Below, piece after piece: positions 6,392 to 14,671 of a stretch of 22,366 nucleotides of DNA. A program made the translations under genes and the position numbers. The stretch is taken from the NCBI GenBank assembly GCA_027064085.1, contig JAMOQH010000010.1, positions 1 through 22,366 on the forward strand, in the 5' to 3' direction. Position 1 is the first letter of the stretch; each line of letters starts with the position of its first letter. The notes under the pieces are model-generated. The model was not told where the DNA came from, ran no database searches, and worked only from the letters and a program-made list of their open reading frames with translations. This DNA is from a bacterium (lineage in GTDB: Bacteria; UBP6; JAFGXH01).

Positions 6392-8752
6392 TTAAGCTTT
6401 AATAGATTGTTTAATATCTTTTCTAAGTTGAAAATACTCTTCTGATAAAACATATTTTAATAGATGCTTCATTCTTTCACTAGCAGATAACTTTATATTA
6501 ATATTTTCATAGTTTAAAAATGTTTTTAATGTTTCATTTAAATTATTAGAAACAATCAGTGCGAACCTGTCTGATGCCATTTCAATTAATTTCATTGATT
6601 CACCTATATCTGGTTGAGCCTTTCTTGTATACAAATGCTCATTCATAAGCATTACAAGACGTAATATATCCATTCTTTTTAATTTTTTAAGAGCTTTTTG
6701 TCTTTCTAATTCTTTAAATAAAATATTACTTATTTTACTATTATACATGCTTCTTGAAGATGGAATTACAAATTTCATTACTCCATAAAAAATATCCTTA
6801 ACCGTTTGTACATCATATAGGAAGTTACCAACAATACTAGAGTGAGCTAAAAAAACTAATTTACTAAGTAATACTTTAAATTGCATGTTCTCCATATTTT
6901 CACATAAATCTTTTTTTATAACAATGTGTATTAATTCATCTCTTTTATATATGGCAGTTGAAACACTTTTTTCATTATATATATCTTGATTTGTTAATGA
7001 TATTTTTAAGTTTTTTAATCCAGATAGCTTTAGTATCTCTTTAATAATTTCTTTTTTTTCAGGCTCATTGATAAGAATAGAATAGTTACTCAGCGGTGCT
7101 ATAGTTTTTATTATCTGTAGATTATTTTGAAGAGTATTATATAATACTTGCATTACCCCAGATGTATTGAAATAGAGTTTTTGAGGTAAAATTTTTTGTA
7201 GGTTATTTTCTGTTAGTATAGATTTGTTAAATACCCAGTTAATCTCTTTGCCAGATTTAAATAATAAATGACTATTTGTTTTATCATTCATGAAATTAAG
7301 TAAATTAGATATAATAAAAGCTTCATCTATCATTTCTTTATCACTATAATATGAGTATAAGGTTTTTAAATTATCTAAATCAATAGGATTTTTATTTAAT
7401 TGTTTTTTAGCTATTTTAAATTCTTTTTCAGTAACTTTTTTTATATTTAATGAAGGTGGTGCAATAGGAATTGTTGGAGGAATAACTTTTTTTATAATTA
7501 TTTCTGGTTCAATTTCTTCAAGTTTTATTTCTTCTAATTCTTCTATCTTGATATCTTCATCTATGTTTTCTAATTTTTTTGTTTTAGTGTTTTTGTCTAT
7601 GTTTTCTATTTCTTCTATCTTAATATCTTCATCTATGTTTTCTATTTCTTTTGTTTTATTATCTTTATCTAGGTGATTTTTTTCTTCTCCATTTGTTTCT
7701 AGAGTAGCAAAATTTTGCTCCTTTGGTTCATCAGGAGATTTATTCATCTCTTTTTTGACTGTGTCATTAGGTAAGCTTATTTCATCAAGTATAATATCAT
7801 TTAATGAAATCTTTTGTGTTGTAAAATTATTATTGCTTTTAGTATTTAAGTAGTTGTCTATAGTATCTTTTATTGATTTCTTATTAAATTCTCTGTTTTC
7901 ATAACTTATTTGAGTCATAGTTTTTATGATCTCTTTAATTTGTTTTTCTGTTTTAGTTTCTTGCTTATCTGAGATGGTGAAGTCTGTATTTATTAAGGAT
8001 TCCCAAATCTTTCCAATAGAAAAGATATCTGCCTTTTTGGTTATAAGTCTATCTCCTTTTAATAGTTCTGGAGCAATATACTTAGAAATATTTTCTTGAA
8101 AATAGAAGAACGGTTTAATGAAATTGGATAATATTTTTATTACCTTATAGTTAAAAACTTTAAATTGATTATTTCCAAGACTTACTATATTTGACGGGGA
8201 TAAAAAAATATGTGGTTTAGAACTATTTTCATACCATTTTGATAAAAATAATATTAGGCTTAGGGTATATTCTTCTGAAAGATTAGTTGTTGTATTTAAA
8301 ACATCTTGAACTGTTTCAAGAGTAAAATACTCTAATAAAAAAAATATATTACCATTTTTTAATCCATACTCAATAATTGCAATATTTTCATCAATATTGC
8401 TTTCATCTAGATTATCAAATTCTTTTTTTAATTTTTTTTCTATTTCAGAGGCATCAAGTGGAGATATTTTTGATACTTGCAAAATAAATTTTTTTTCATT
8501 ATATGTTACAGAGTAATAAGAAAATGGATAATGATTTCCAAGAAATTCATTAACTTTATATTTATCTAGGTATTTCGCATCCTTTGCAAGTATTGGATAT
8601 GCTATGTTATTTTCAATAAATGGATTTGATGTAACAACGACACTTTCTTCTAATTGTTCTTTATTTAGGCCTACCATATTAAAATTACAATGAGGACAAA
8701 CTTCTACTTCAAAAGGTAGATCTATTTCTTTTTTACAATTAGGACAAATCAT
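6392..8752 (-). CDS. Zinc-ribbon pseudokinase with acidic repeat linker and unknown C-terminal helical domain
   Basis: The 786-aa product starts with a CxxC...CxxC zinc ribbon (C3, C6, C19, C22). Residues about 64-255 follow the protein-kinase fold order but lack the catalytic residues. The VAIK lysine position appears as Q92 (FILQV), the HRDLKPEN loop reads HIFLSPSN (181-188) so the catalytic Asp is Phe, and the DFG position reads NYK (201-203). The structural APE motif (APELLKGD, 227-234) and the following DIFSIGKIW helix are kept. A low-complexity acidic linker (about 310-425) contains a 24-residue duplication (370-393 and 394-417), then a Pro-rich segment (425-434). The C-terminal half (about 440-786) is helical. 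EMASDRFALIVS (724-735) resembles the E-xx-x-D-xxA second motif of M48 peptidases, but no HExxH is seen. No membrane helix. ATG 8752 overlaps the stop of the lipoprotein gene (TAATG). Probably a scaffold or sensor. Confidence 0.8.
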   Translation of the reverse strand: MICPNCKKEIDLPFEVEVCPHCNFNMVGLNKEQLEESVVVTSNPFIENNIAYPILAKDAKYLDKYKVNEFLGNHYPFSYYSVTYNEKKFILQVSKISPLDASEIEKKLKKEFDNLDESNIDENIAIIEYGLKNGNIFFLLEYFTLETVQDVLNTTTNLSEEYTLSLILFLSKWYENSSKPHIFLSPSNIVSLGNNQFKVFNYKVIKILSNFIKPFFYFQENISKYIAPELLKGDRLITKKADIFSIGKIWESLINTDFTISDKQETKTEKQIKEIIKTMTQISYENREFNKKSIKDTIDNYLNTKSNNNFTTQKISLNDIILDEISLPNDTVKKEMNKSPDEPKEQNFATLETNGEEKNHLDKDNKTKEIENIDEDIKIEEIENIDKNTKTKKLENIDEDIKIEELEEIKLEEIEPEIIIKKVIPPTIPIAPPSLNIKKVTEKEFKIAKKQLNKNPIDLDNLKTLYSYYSDKEMIDEAFIISNLLNFMNDKTNSHLLFKSGKEINWVFNKSILTENNLQKILPQKLYFNTSGVMQVLYNTLQNNLQIIKTIAPLSNYSILINEPEKKEIIKEILKLSGLKNLKISLTNQDIYNEKSVSTAIYKRDELIHIVIKKDLCENMENMQFKVLLSKLVFLAHSSIVGNFLYDVQTVKDIFYGVMKFVIPSSRSMYNSKISNILFKELERQKALKKLKRMDILRLVMLMNEHLYTRKAQPDIGESMKLIEMASDRFALIVSNNLNETLKTFLNYENINIKLSASERMKHLLKYVLSEEYFQLRKDIKQSIKA
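7541..7644 (-). repeat. Two 32-bp near-identical direct repeats, 72 bp apart, inside the pseudokinase linker
   Basis: Bases 7541-7572 and 7613-7644 are the same 32-mer with one mismatch (G versus A). The 72-bp period equals 24 codons. Read on the minus strand they encode two copies of ENIDEDIKIEE (371-381 and 395-405), so the acidic linker grew by in-frame duplication. Confidence 0.85.
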
Positions 8753-9372
8753 TATTTACCACCTTCTTCTTCAGTTTTTTTTAAATTAATTTTTTTAGTA
8801 ATATTAAATTTTCCATCAGAGTTGCTGTCTATTTGTATTTCGTATAGAACCCCATCTTTATATAATGATTTATGATCAACTAATCCATCTAGGTTTCTAT
8901 CGGATAATGTCATTGTAATTTTTTTGTTTTTATCATAGTTTATAATAGTATAAGGTTTTTTAGTAATGTTATTAATCAACTCTCTTTTATGAATTATACC
9001 ATTTTTATAATAGTCAATAACATCATGCTTTAAATCAAAATCAAGGTCTGAGTATATCTTTTCAATTTCTTTTTTAGAATTATATATAATAATCATATCC
9101 ATCTTACCATCACTATTAAAGTCATATTCTTTGGTATATAGGATCTTTTTATTATTTTTAATCTTATGAGTTAATTGAATTTGAGGATTTTTAGACGATT
9201 CAGGATATTTTTTGGTATCTTGAATAAAAAAGATTTTTGTTGTTTGAGTTTTTGTATCAATTTTTAATTCTTTTTTTATTTCTAATTCCTTTTTTTCTTT
9301 TTGTACTTCTTTTTGTGAAGAACATGATATTGATAAAACTATGATTAAGCTAAATATTGTAAATTTAAGCAC
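8752..9372 (-). CDS. Lipoprotein with repeated EF-hand-like (D-x-N-x-D-G) calcium-loop motifs
   Basis: The 206-aa product has a lipoprotein signal: hydrophobic 4-15, then LSIS-C with Cys17 as the lipidated residue, followed by a Lys/Glu-rich tether (about 20-45). The body contains three short loops of the calcium-binding pattern: DFNSDGKMD (84-92), DRNLDGLVD (158-166) and DSNSDGKFN (182-190). Each is followed by a beta-strand (IIIY, HKSLYKDG, ITKKIN), and a degenerate fourth lies near 109-117. This layout resembles antifreeze/toxin-complex-like repeat lipoproteins seen in myxobacteria, which lack a known function. The start is GTG 9372, with GGAG (9378-9381) five bases upstream. It is the first gene of the minus-strand operon with the pseudokinase and rlmE, and overlaps the next gene by one base. 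Probably membrane-anchored in the envelope. Confidence 0.78.
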   Translation of the reverse strand: MLKFTIFSLIIVLSISCSSQKEVQKEKKELEIKKELKIDTKTQTTKIFFIQDTKKYPESSKNPQIQLTHKIKNNKKILYTKEYDFNSDGKMDMIIIYNSKKEIEKIYSDLDFDLKHDVIDYYKNGIIHKRELINNITKKPYTIINYDKNKKITMTLSDRNLDGLVDHKSLYKDGVLYEIQIDSNSDGKFNITKKINLKKTEEEGGK

Positions 9373-9398
9373 CTTCTCTCCATAAATATAATAATAAC

Positions 9399-9426
9399 AT
9401 TATACTTATTTTATCATTATTTTCAA
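9399..9426 (-). promoter_or_regulatory. Predicted sigma-70-type promoter for the lipoprotein-pseudokinase-rlmE operon
   Basis: On the minus strand TTGAAA (9426-9421) and a perfect TATAAT (9404-9399) are separated by 16 bp. Initiation would be near 9392, about 20 bp before the GTG start at 9372. This is the best-matching promoter of the 143-bp divergent intergenic region. Confidence 0.62.
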
Positions 9427-9472
9427 ATTTTTATCACTATCTTAAATAAATAATAGATTTATTATATGTTTT

Positions 9473-9503
9473 TTGATATATAGTTATACAATTACACTAT
9501 ATT
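9473..9503 (+). promoter_or_regulatory. Possible promoter of the 9516-14645 operon
   Basis: TTGATA (9473-9478) lies upstream of several candidate -10 boxes. TATATT at 9498-9503 (19-bp spacer) and CACTAT at 9495-9500 (16-bp spacer) are the nearest. The GTG start at 9516 follows closely, with AGGGG (9507-9511) as ribosome-binding site. Weak, but it is the only gap in which this operon could start. Confidence 0.35.
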
Positions 9504-9515
9504 TGTAGGGGTATT

Positions 9516-9980
9516 GTGATTTTAAATAAAAGTTTGAAGATAAATGAAAGACTAACTGGTACCTATAGAGATATTAATACACCTCTTGATATAAAGACTA
9601 TGGTTATTGATTTAACATCAAAAGCCAAAAGTATTAAAAACTTTTTAGATAGGAAATCTGCTTTAAATTTTTTAACAACAAGAATAGAAGGGAAGTTATA
9701 TATAGAAACGGTTGCAAGAGATACTAAAATATATGGACATATCTTATATAATCTAAAAAATGGAACAATAGATTATTATATTAATTTTCAGAATAATAAT
9801 AAAGAATTTTTTTACATAAAAGCTAAAAAAACAATGTCTTTAATAGGATTTGCTAATTCATTTATAGTTCTAGATGGAAGTATTTATAATAAATTAACAC
9901 ATGATAAAATTTCAGACATTCATCTTACGTCTAATAATAAAGGTTTTATTAAAATGTTTAAAAATATAAAAATTACATAA
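9516..9980 (+). CDS. Hypothetical 154-aa protein upstream of the RNase G gene
   Basis: I do not recognise the family. The protein is 154 aa, without signal peptide or membrane helix. It appears beta-rich after residue 50: RIEGKLYIETVARDTKIYGHILYNLKNGTI-type alternating strands, then FFYIKAKK and FIVLDGSIYNKL, with a basic C-terminus. That pattern could suit a small barrel such as PilZ, but the PilZ RxxxR and DxSxxG signatures are missing. The GTG start has AGGGG five bases upstream; a later start at Met30 is possible but has no better ribosome-binding site. It is the first gene of its operon, 11 bp ahead of the ribonuclease gene, which suggests a link to RNA metabolism by position only. Confidence 0.6.
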   Translation: MILNKSLKINERLTGTYRDINTPLDIKTMVIDLTSKAKSIKNFLDRKSALNFLTTRIEGKLYIETVARDTKIYGHILYNLKNGTIDYYINFQNNNKEFFYIKAKKTMSLIGFANSFIVLDGSIYNKLTHDKISDIHLTSNNKGFIKMFKNIKIT

Positions 9981-9991
9981 TAGGTGGTAAA

Positions 9992-11770
9992 TTGGATAAA
10001 ATATTAATAAATAATAAATTCTATGAAACGAGGGTTGCTTATATCAAGGATAATTCATTATTTTACTATTTTAATGAAAATAAATCAGATATATCAATTG
10101 TTGGAAATATCTATAAAGGAAAAGTTACACGAGTATTATCTGGTCTTCAATCAGCATTTATTGATATAGGGCAAGATAAGGCAGCTTTTTTACATATGAG
10201 TGATTTATGGTATCAACATATTAGTAGAAGCGATTTAGATAAACCAATTCCCGCTGATACAGATATTTCTGATTTAATTTCTGTTAATGATGAACTATTA
10301 GTTCAAGTAAGTAAGGACCCTATTTCAACTAAAGGTCCAAGAGTTGTAACTCTTTTATCTATTCCAGGAAGATTTCTAGTTTTTTTCCCACTAGGTAACA
10401 AAATTGGTATATCTAAAAAAATAGATTCAGAAAACGAGAGGACAAGATTAAAAAGAATAATCAATAATTATAAACCTAAGGATACTGCTTTTATAGTAAG
10501 AACCGCCGCCGAAGGGGTAAGTAGTGATTTACTTGAAAATGATATGAGAATTTGTATGCAACAATGGATTAATATCGTTAAAAGGCAATCAAGCTTAAAG
10601 GCTCCTCAATTACTCTATGAAGATTTAATTCTTCCTTTAAAAATAACAAGAGATATGCTGAATAACAATGTTTCAGAAATGATAATTGATGACGAAGAAC
10701 TCTATAAAAAAATTATTAATTTCGTTGAAGAATTTATGCCTTCCCAAAAGAGCAAAGTTAAATTATATGATAATAATGAATTAGAACTTTTTAAAAGATA
10801 CAATTTAGAAGGAAAAATAAAAAAATTAGACAATAAATCTGCTTCACTAAAATCTGGGGGAAATATAATTATAGAGCAAGTTGAAGCGATGACTGTAGTT
10901 GATGTAAACACTGGAAGTTTTGTTGGTAAAAATTTACATCATGATGATACTATATTACGAACAAATAAAGAGGCAATGAGTGCTGTCGCCGAACAAATAA
11001 GACTTAGAAATATTGGTGGAATAATAATTGTTGATTTTATTGATATGAAATTAGATTCTGATAAGGAAATTCTTATAAAATATGCAGAAGAGATTACAAA
11101 AGATGATAGAGCTAATGTTACTATTCATGGTATTACAAGGCTTGGATTAATGCAAATCACAAGAAAAAGAATTTCTGATTCTCTAAGAAGAAGTTCTACT
11201 ATTACATGTTCTGTTTGTAATGGCAGGGGAACAGTTAAAACTCATGAAACAATAACTCATGAGATATATCAAAAAATAATAGAAATGGATAAATCATATT
11301 TAAGAAATAAAATTATTGAAGTATCTGCTGAGGGTGAGTTATTAAAGTATATAAATAGTTACCAAAGTAGTAATCTAAATAAACTCAAAAAACAATTTTA
11401 TTTAGATAATATTGTTTTAAAAAAGAATGGCAAGTTAATTCATGGGCAATTTAATATTGTTGTAAAGCAAAAAGAAATTTCTGAAATTAAAGAGCTTAGT
11501 AATGATAAAATAATAGCTCCAGTTAATGAAAAGCTTATTGTTCCTGCTAAAGAGAATGATCCTGTTATTGTTAATAATGAAGAGGCCGTAGAAGTACCTA
11601 AAATAAAAACGGCCAAAAAGGTGGTAAAACCAAAATCTGTAAAAACCGTAAAAAAAACTACTACTAAAAAGGTAACGACTAAAAAAACAACTACTAAAAA
11701 AGCAGTAGTTAAAAAGGCAAAAGTTACTAGAAAAGTCAAAGACAATGTTAACATTGAGGAGAAAATATGA
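9992..11770 (+). CDS. rng: RNase E/G-family endoribonuclease (RNase G-like) with Lys/Thr-rich C-terminal tail
   Basis: A single-strand-specific endoribonuclease that matures rRNA and starts mRNA decay in the cytoplasm. The 592-aa protein has an S1 domain (about 37-120; GNIYKGKVTRVL, FIDIGQDKAAFLH), a 5'-sensor/RNase H-like region, and the DNase I-like catalytic core. VVDVNTGSFVGK (302-313) and IIIVDFIDMK (344-353) supply the metal-binding aspartates D304 and D348. CSVCNGRG (406-413) is the CxxC zinc-link that holds the dimer. The core ends by about 495, which is RNase G-sized. Residues 538-583 form a low-complexity tail of KTTTKK-type repeats with no counterpart in E. coli RNase G, resembling histone H1-like tails. 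The start is TTG with AGGTGG (9982-9987) upstream; the next gene overlaps by 4 bp (ATGA). Choosing rng rather than rne rests on length. Confidence 0.92.
   Translation: MDKILINNKFYETRVAYIKDNSLFYYFNENKSDISIVGNIYKGKVTRVLSGLQSAFIDIGQDKAAFLHMSDLWYQHISRSDLDKPIPADTDISDLISVNDELLVQVSKDPISTKGPRVVTLLSIPGRFLVFFPLGNKIGISKKIDSENERTRLKRIINNYKPKDTAFIVRTAAEGVSSDLLENDMRICMQQWINIVKRQSSLKAPQLLYEDLILPLKITRDMLNNNVSEMIIDDEELYKKIINFVEEFMPSQKSKVKLYDNNELELFKRYNLEGKIKKLDNKSASLKSGGNIIIEQVEAMTVVDVNTGSFVGKNLHHDDTILRTNKEAMSAVAEQIRLRNIGGIIIVDFIDMKLDSDKEILIKYAEEITKDDRANVTIHGITRLGLMQITRKRISDSLRRSSTITCSVCNGRGTVKTHETITHEIYQKIIEMDKSYLRNKIIEVSAEGELLKYINSYQSSNLNKLKKQFYLDNIVLKKNGKLIHGQFNIVVKQKEISEIKELSNDKIIAPVNEKLIVPAKENDPVIVNNEEAVEVPKIKTAKKVVKPKSVKTVKKTTTKKVTTKKTTTKKAVVKKAKVTRKVKDNVNIEEKI
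11603..11740 (+). repeat. Lys/Thr-rich low-complexity repeat region in the ribonuclease tail
   Basis: Imperfect repeats based on AAA-ACT-ACT-ACT-AAA-AAA encode KTTTKK/VTTKK/TTTKK units at residues 551-570, flanked by AKKVVKPK and VVKKAKV. The composition is unlike the rest of the gene, and the reading frame is kept open to the stop at 11770. Confidence 0.7.
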
Positions 11771-13335
11771 AAATCATAATTTTAATAATGTTCTTATTGT
11801 TTACAACAAATATAATAGCTGGAGATTATACAAAAGGATTAAATAATCCTAAAACTCAGGAAAAAACACTTAATGAAATTTTAGCTTTTGGTGAAGATGC
11901 TAATGTTAATGTTAAAACTCTTCTAAATTTATTAAAAAAAGATGATGAAAAAATTTCCAAATTAACTTTTAAAGTTATTTTAATAGTAGGAAGTGATACT
12001 GAAATTGAAAAGGCTATAAAAATAGCTGTTAATTCAAAACACAAAACTATTGTAACTATTGCTATTGATAAACTTAAAAACTTAAAAGATAAGGAATTGC
12101 TTGCTAGTATTGTTGTTGATTTGTTAGACTCAAAAGATAAGCTTATAAAAGGGAAAGCTATTTTAATGGCCGGGAATTTAAAAATTAAAAAATCTGTAAA
12201 TAAATTAAGTAATATTCTTTTAGACACTTATGTTACTCAGCATATTAGCTTAAATAAACAGGCTGCAAAAGTATTGGGACAAATTGGTGATACAAAAGCA
12301 ATTTCTGCATTGATAAAGGGGTTGTTTATTAAGAAAGATTTTAAGAGTACAAATAATAAAGGTACTACTTTTGTATTTGCAAGAAATTCATTGGTTAAAT
12401 TTGGAAAAGATGCTTTAAAAGAAGTAATAAAAGCTTTAAACAATGAAAATAGTGATTTTAATAGTTTTGTTAGAGATAATAAATTAATACCTTCTAATGT
12501 AAGATATAATTTAATAATTATGATTGGAGAGCTTGGCAATAGATCAAATTATAATATTCTTAAAAAATATATTAATGATGAAGATTTAGGCGTTAGAGTT
12601 TTAACAGAAAAAATAATTGGAACATTTGGAATTAAGAAATCTATTTCTGTTTTAATTAAAAAATATAAAAAATTAAAAAAAGAATTAAGAATTACAAAAG
12701 ATAATGAAGTTATTAAAAATATTTCTAGGGAAATTAACCAAATTAACTATTCTTTAGCTATGATAGGCGGAAAAAAGGTTGAAAAGCATTTTGTTAAAGA
12801 AATTTTATCCAAACCATTAAAAACAGAAAATAAGATACATTATGAATTAATATTTAGTGCATTAGAATCTTTTTTAAATTTTGCATCTTATAGATACTAT
12901 AAAGTATACAAAAAAGCTTATAGGAAAGTAAAAGGTAAAAATAACAAACAAAAGATTAAAGAATATCTTGATATTATGCTTGTTGCTAAAAAATGTAAAA
13001 ATAAAGTAAAATGCTATGCTAAATATCTTGATGATAAAAAAAATATCAAAGATGTTAAGTTGTATAATTCTAAGAAAATAAAAGCTATTTATATGCTTAG
13101 TAGTTTTAAAAAAGCTAAAAAAAGAAAGTTAGCATTAAGTGTAATTCTTAATAAAGGATTGTTAGATAAAGATCCTGAGATAAGAGAAGCTGCTGCTATT
13201 GCTGTTTATAAATTAGCTAGAAAATCAGATATCCCTAAAATAGAAAAGTTTATTAAAAAAGCTAATGACTTAGAATATCTTAAAAGAGAAAAAAATAGAT
13301 TTTATAAAATATTAATTAATGTAAAAAATAAATAG
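11767..13335 (+). CDS. Secreted HEAT-repeat protein
   Basis: A 522-aa protein with a clear Sec signal (hydrophobic 3-16, cleavage probably after IIA at 18), so it is likely periplasmic. The mature part is a series of paired helices with HEAT-like signatures. Examples are DKLIKGKAILMAGNLKIKK, NKQAAKVLGQIGDTKAISALIKG, VRYNLIIMIGELGNRSNYNILKK and DLGVRVLTEKIIGTFGIKKS, then near the end DPEIREAAAIAVYKLARKSDI. These repeats cover about 40-330 and 420-510, with a Lys-rich helical segment and two Cys (near 400) between. HEAT solenoids mediate protein-protein contacts; no catalytic motif is visible. It overlaps the ribonuclease gene by 4 bp (ATGA) and precedes tsaC by 7 bp, so it is translated from the same message although its place in the cell differs from its neighbours. 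Function unknown. Confidence 0.8.
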   Translation: MKIIILIMFLLFTTNIIAGDYTKGLNNPKTQEKTLNEILAFGEDANVNVKTLLNLLKKDDEKISKLTFKVILIVGSDTEIEKAIKIAVNSKHKTIVTIAIDKLKNLKDKELLASIVVDLLDSKDKLIKGKAILMAGNLKIKKSVNKLSNILLDTYVTQHISLNKQAAKVLGQIGDTKAISALIKGLFIKKDFKSTNNKGTTFVFARNSLVKFGKDALKEVIKALNNENSDFNSFVRDNKLIPSNVRYNLIIMIGELGNRSNYNILKKYINDEDLGVRVLTEKIIGTFGIKKSISVLIKKYKKLKKELRITKDNEVIKNISREINQINYSLAMIGGKKVEKHFVKEILSKPLKTENKIHYELIFSALESFLNFASYRYYKVYKKAYRKVKGKNNKQKIKEYLDIMLVAKKCKNKVKCYAKYLDDKKNIKDVKLYNSKKIKAIYMLSSFKKAKKRKLALSVILNKGLLDKDPEIREAAAIAVYKLARKSDIPKIEKFIKKANDLEYLKREKNRFYKILINVKNK

Positions 13336-13342
13336 GGTAAAA

Positions 13343-13930
13343 TTGAAAGAATCCGTTGAGCTTTTAAAAGCTAATAAAGTAATAATATTTCCTGCTGAGA
13401 CTTTATATGGGTTTTCTTGTTCTTTTTATTCTGATAAAGCAATTAATAGAGTTTTTAAAATAAAAAAACGAGAAAATACTAAACAGTTTATTGTTCTTGT
13501 TAAATCTTTTGAAATGGCTAAAGAAATCGTTAAAATTGAAAACTATAAATTAAGTTTTTTAAAAAAATATAATTATTGGCCTAATCATTTAACGATTATT
13601 TTTAATTCTAAAATAGATAAATATAAAACTTTAGCTATAAGATATTCAAACTCTAAATATATTACTAAATTATTTGAAGAGATTGATTTTCCTATTATTT
13701 CAACTTCTGTAAATTATTCAAATGAACCTATAATAACTAATATAAAAGATATAATAATGGAGTTTAATACACAAGTTAATTATATTAATACTTCTTCTCC
13801 TGATGGTAATGGTAGCGCTTCAACGATTATAGATTTTAGTACTAGGGAGCTTAAATTGATAAGAGAGGGAGAAGTTCCATATAGTAAAATAAAAGAAGAT
13901 TACAATGAATTCAGAAATAACAATAAATAA
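13343..13930 (+). CDS. tsaC: Threonylcarbamoyl-AMP synthase (TsaC/YrdC/Sua5 family)
   Basis: Makes threonylcarbamoyl-AMP from threonine, bicarbonate and ATP, the first step of the t6A37 modification of ANN-decoding tRNAs. The 195-aa protein is the short TsaC form without the Sua5 C-terminal domain. Conserved YrdC elements are present: IIFPAETLYGFSC (14-26), KIKKREN (39-45, the KxR motif), QFIVLV (48-53), WPNHLTIIF (79-87, the W-P-(G/N)-x-(L/V)-T signature), LAIRYSNS (97-104), ISTSVNYSNEP (119-129) and SASTIIDF (158-165), ending with REGEV. The start is TTG, preceded only by a weak AGGGT. The gene overlaps trmN6 by 26 bp, supporting a joint tRNA-modification operon. The remaining t6A genes are not in the window. 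Confidence 0.93.
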   Translation: MKESVELLKANKVIIFPAETLYGFSCSFYSDKAINRVFKIKKRENTKQFIVLVKSFEMAKEIVKIENYKLSFLKKYNYWPNHLTIIFNSKIDKYKTLAIRYSNSKYITKLFEEIDFPIISTSVNYSNEPIITNIKDIIMEFNTQVNYINTSSPDGNGSASTIIDFSTRELKLIREGEVPYSKIKEDYNEFRNNNK

Positions 13931-14645
13931 ACTTTTTAAAGAGCAAATAATTATAAAACAGTATCAAAAAGGATATCGATTTTCTATTGATTCTCCAATT
14001 TTAGCTGATTTTGTATATGAAGATAATAATAAAAATACTTACCTTGAAATAGGTACTGGAAGTGGGATTATTCCTATAATGATGTCTTTTTTTGATAAAA
14101 AAAATGACTGTATTAAAAAGATTTATGCTGTAGAGTTACAAGAAAGTCTTTGTAAACTTGCAAAAGAAAACTTTAAGCTAAATGAAATTAAAAATATAGA
14201 ATTGCTTAATGAAAATATTAAAAACATAAAGAAACTTATTGAGCCAAATATTATTGATGTGGTTTTTAGCAATCCTCCATTTTTTGAAATTTCCAAGGGG
14301 AGAGTAAATCCTAATAATGAAAAATTCATAGCTAGGCATGAGGTTCATTTGAATCTTTTTGAGTTAATAAAAATATCTAATTATCTACTCAAAGCTAATG
14401 GAAAACTAAAAGTAATTTATCCTATTGAAAGATTGAGCCAGATTTTAATTGCTTTAGAAAAATATTCCTATGGTATTTCAAAGATAGTAATAATTTATCC
14501 TAAAAAAGGAGAAAATGCTAAATTAATAATGATTGAAGCAATAAAAGGTAAAAAATCTATTGAAACCAAAGTTTTACCACCTCTTTATATTAATAAAAAT
14601 AATGAAGAATATAGCGATTTTGTTAATGGGATATTGAAATTATAG
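13905..14645 (+). CDS. trmN6: tRNA1(Val) A37 N6-methyltransferase-like protein (TrmN6/YfiC family)
   Basis: The family transfers a methyl group from SAM to N6 of A37 in tRNA1(Val) in E. coli. This 246-aa protein shows the family's N-terminal pattern QYQKGYRFSIDSPILADFV (19-37), the SAM motif LEIGTGSGIIPI (47-58), an acidic strand end AVELQ (75-79) and the adenine-N6 catalytic motif NPPFF (123-127). Next come RHE (residues 143-145) and a C-terminal stretch with IIYPKKGENAKLIMIEAIKG, typical of YfiC-type enzymes. The start overlaps tsaC by 26 bp; no strong ribosome-binding site is visible, so translation is probably coupled. The exact substrate tRNA in this organism cannot be read from sequence. 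It is the last gene of the 9516-14645 operon; no hairpin terminator follows. Confidence 0.88.
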   Translation: MNSEITINKLFKEQIIIKQYQKGYRFSIDSPILADFVYEDNNKNTYLEIGTGSGIIPIMMSFFDKKNDCIKKIYAVELQESLCKLAKENFKLNEIKNIELLNENIKNIKKLIEPNIIDVVFSNPPFFEISKGRVNPNNEKFIARHEVHLNLFELIKISNYLLKANGKLKVIYPIERLSQILIALEKYSYGISKIVIIYPKKGENAKLIMIEAIKGKKSIETKVLPPLYINKNNEEYSDFVNGILKL

Positions 14646-14671
14646 AATAGTGGTATGCAATTAATGTTTAC

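Noticed and set aside
7541-7644. Repeats as a CRISPR-like array
   Set aside because: Only two copies, in frame within a coding gene, with a 72-bp period that is a whole number of codons.
11440-11754. Minus-strand open frame of 104 codons with a hydrophobic Val/Phe-rich product
   Set aside because: It is the antisense of the Lys/Thr repeat tail of the ribonuclease; no start signals, composition explained by the opposite strand.
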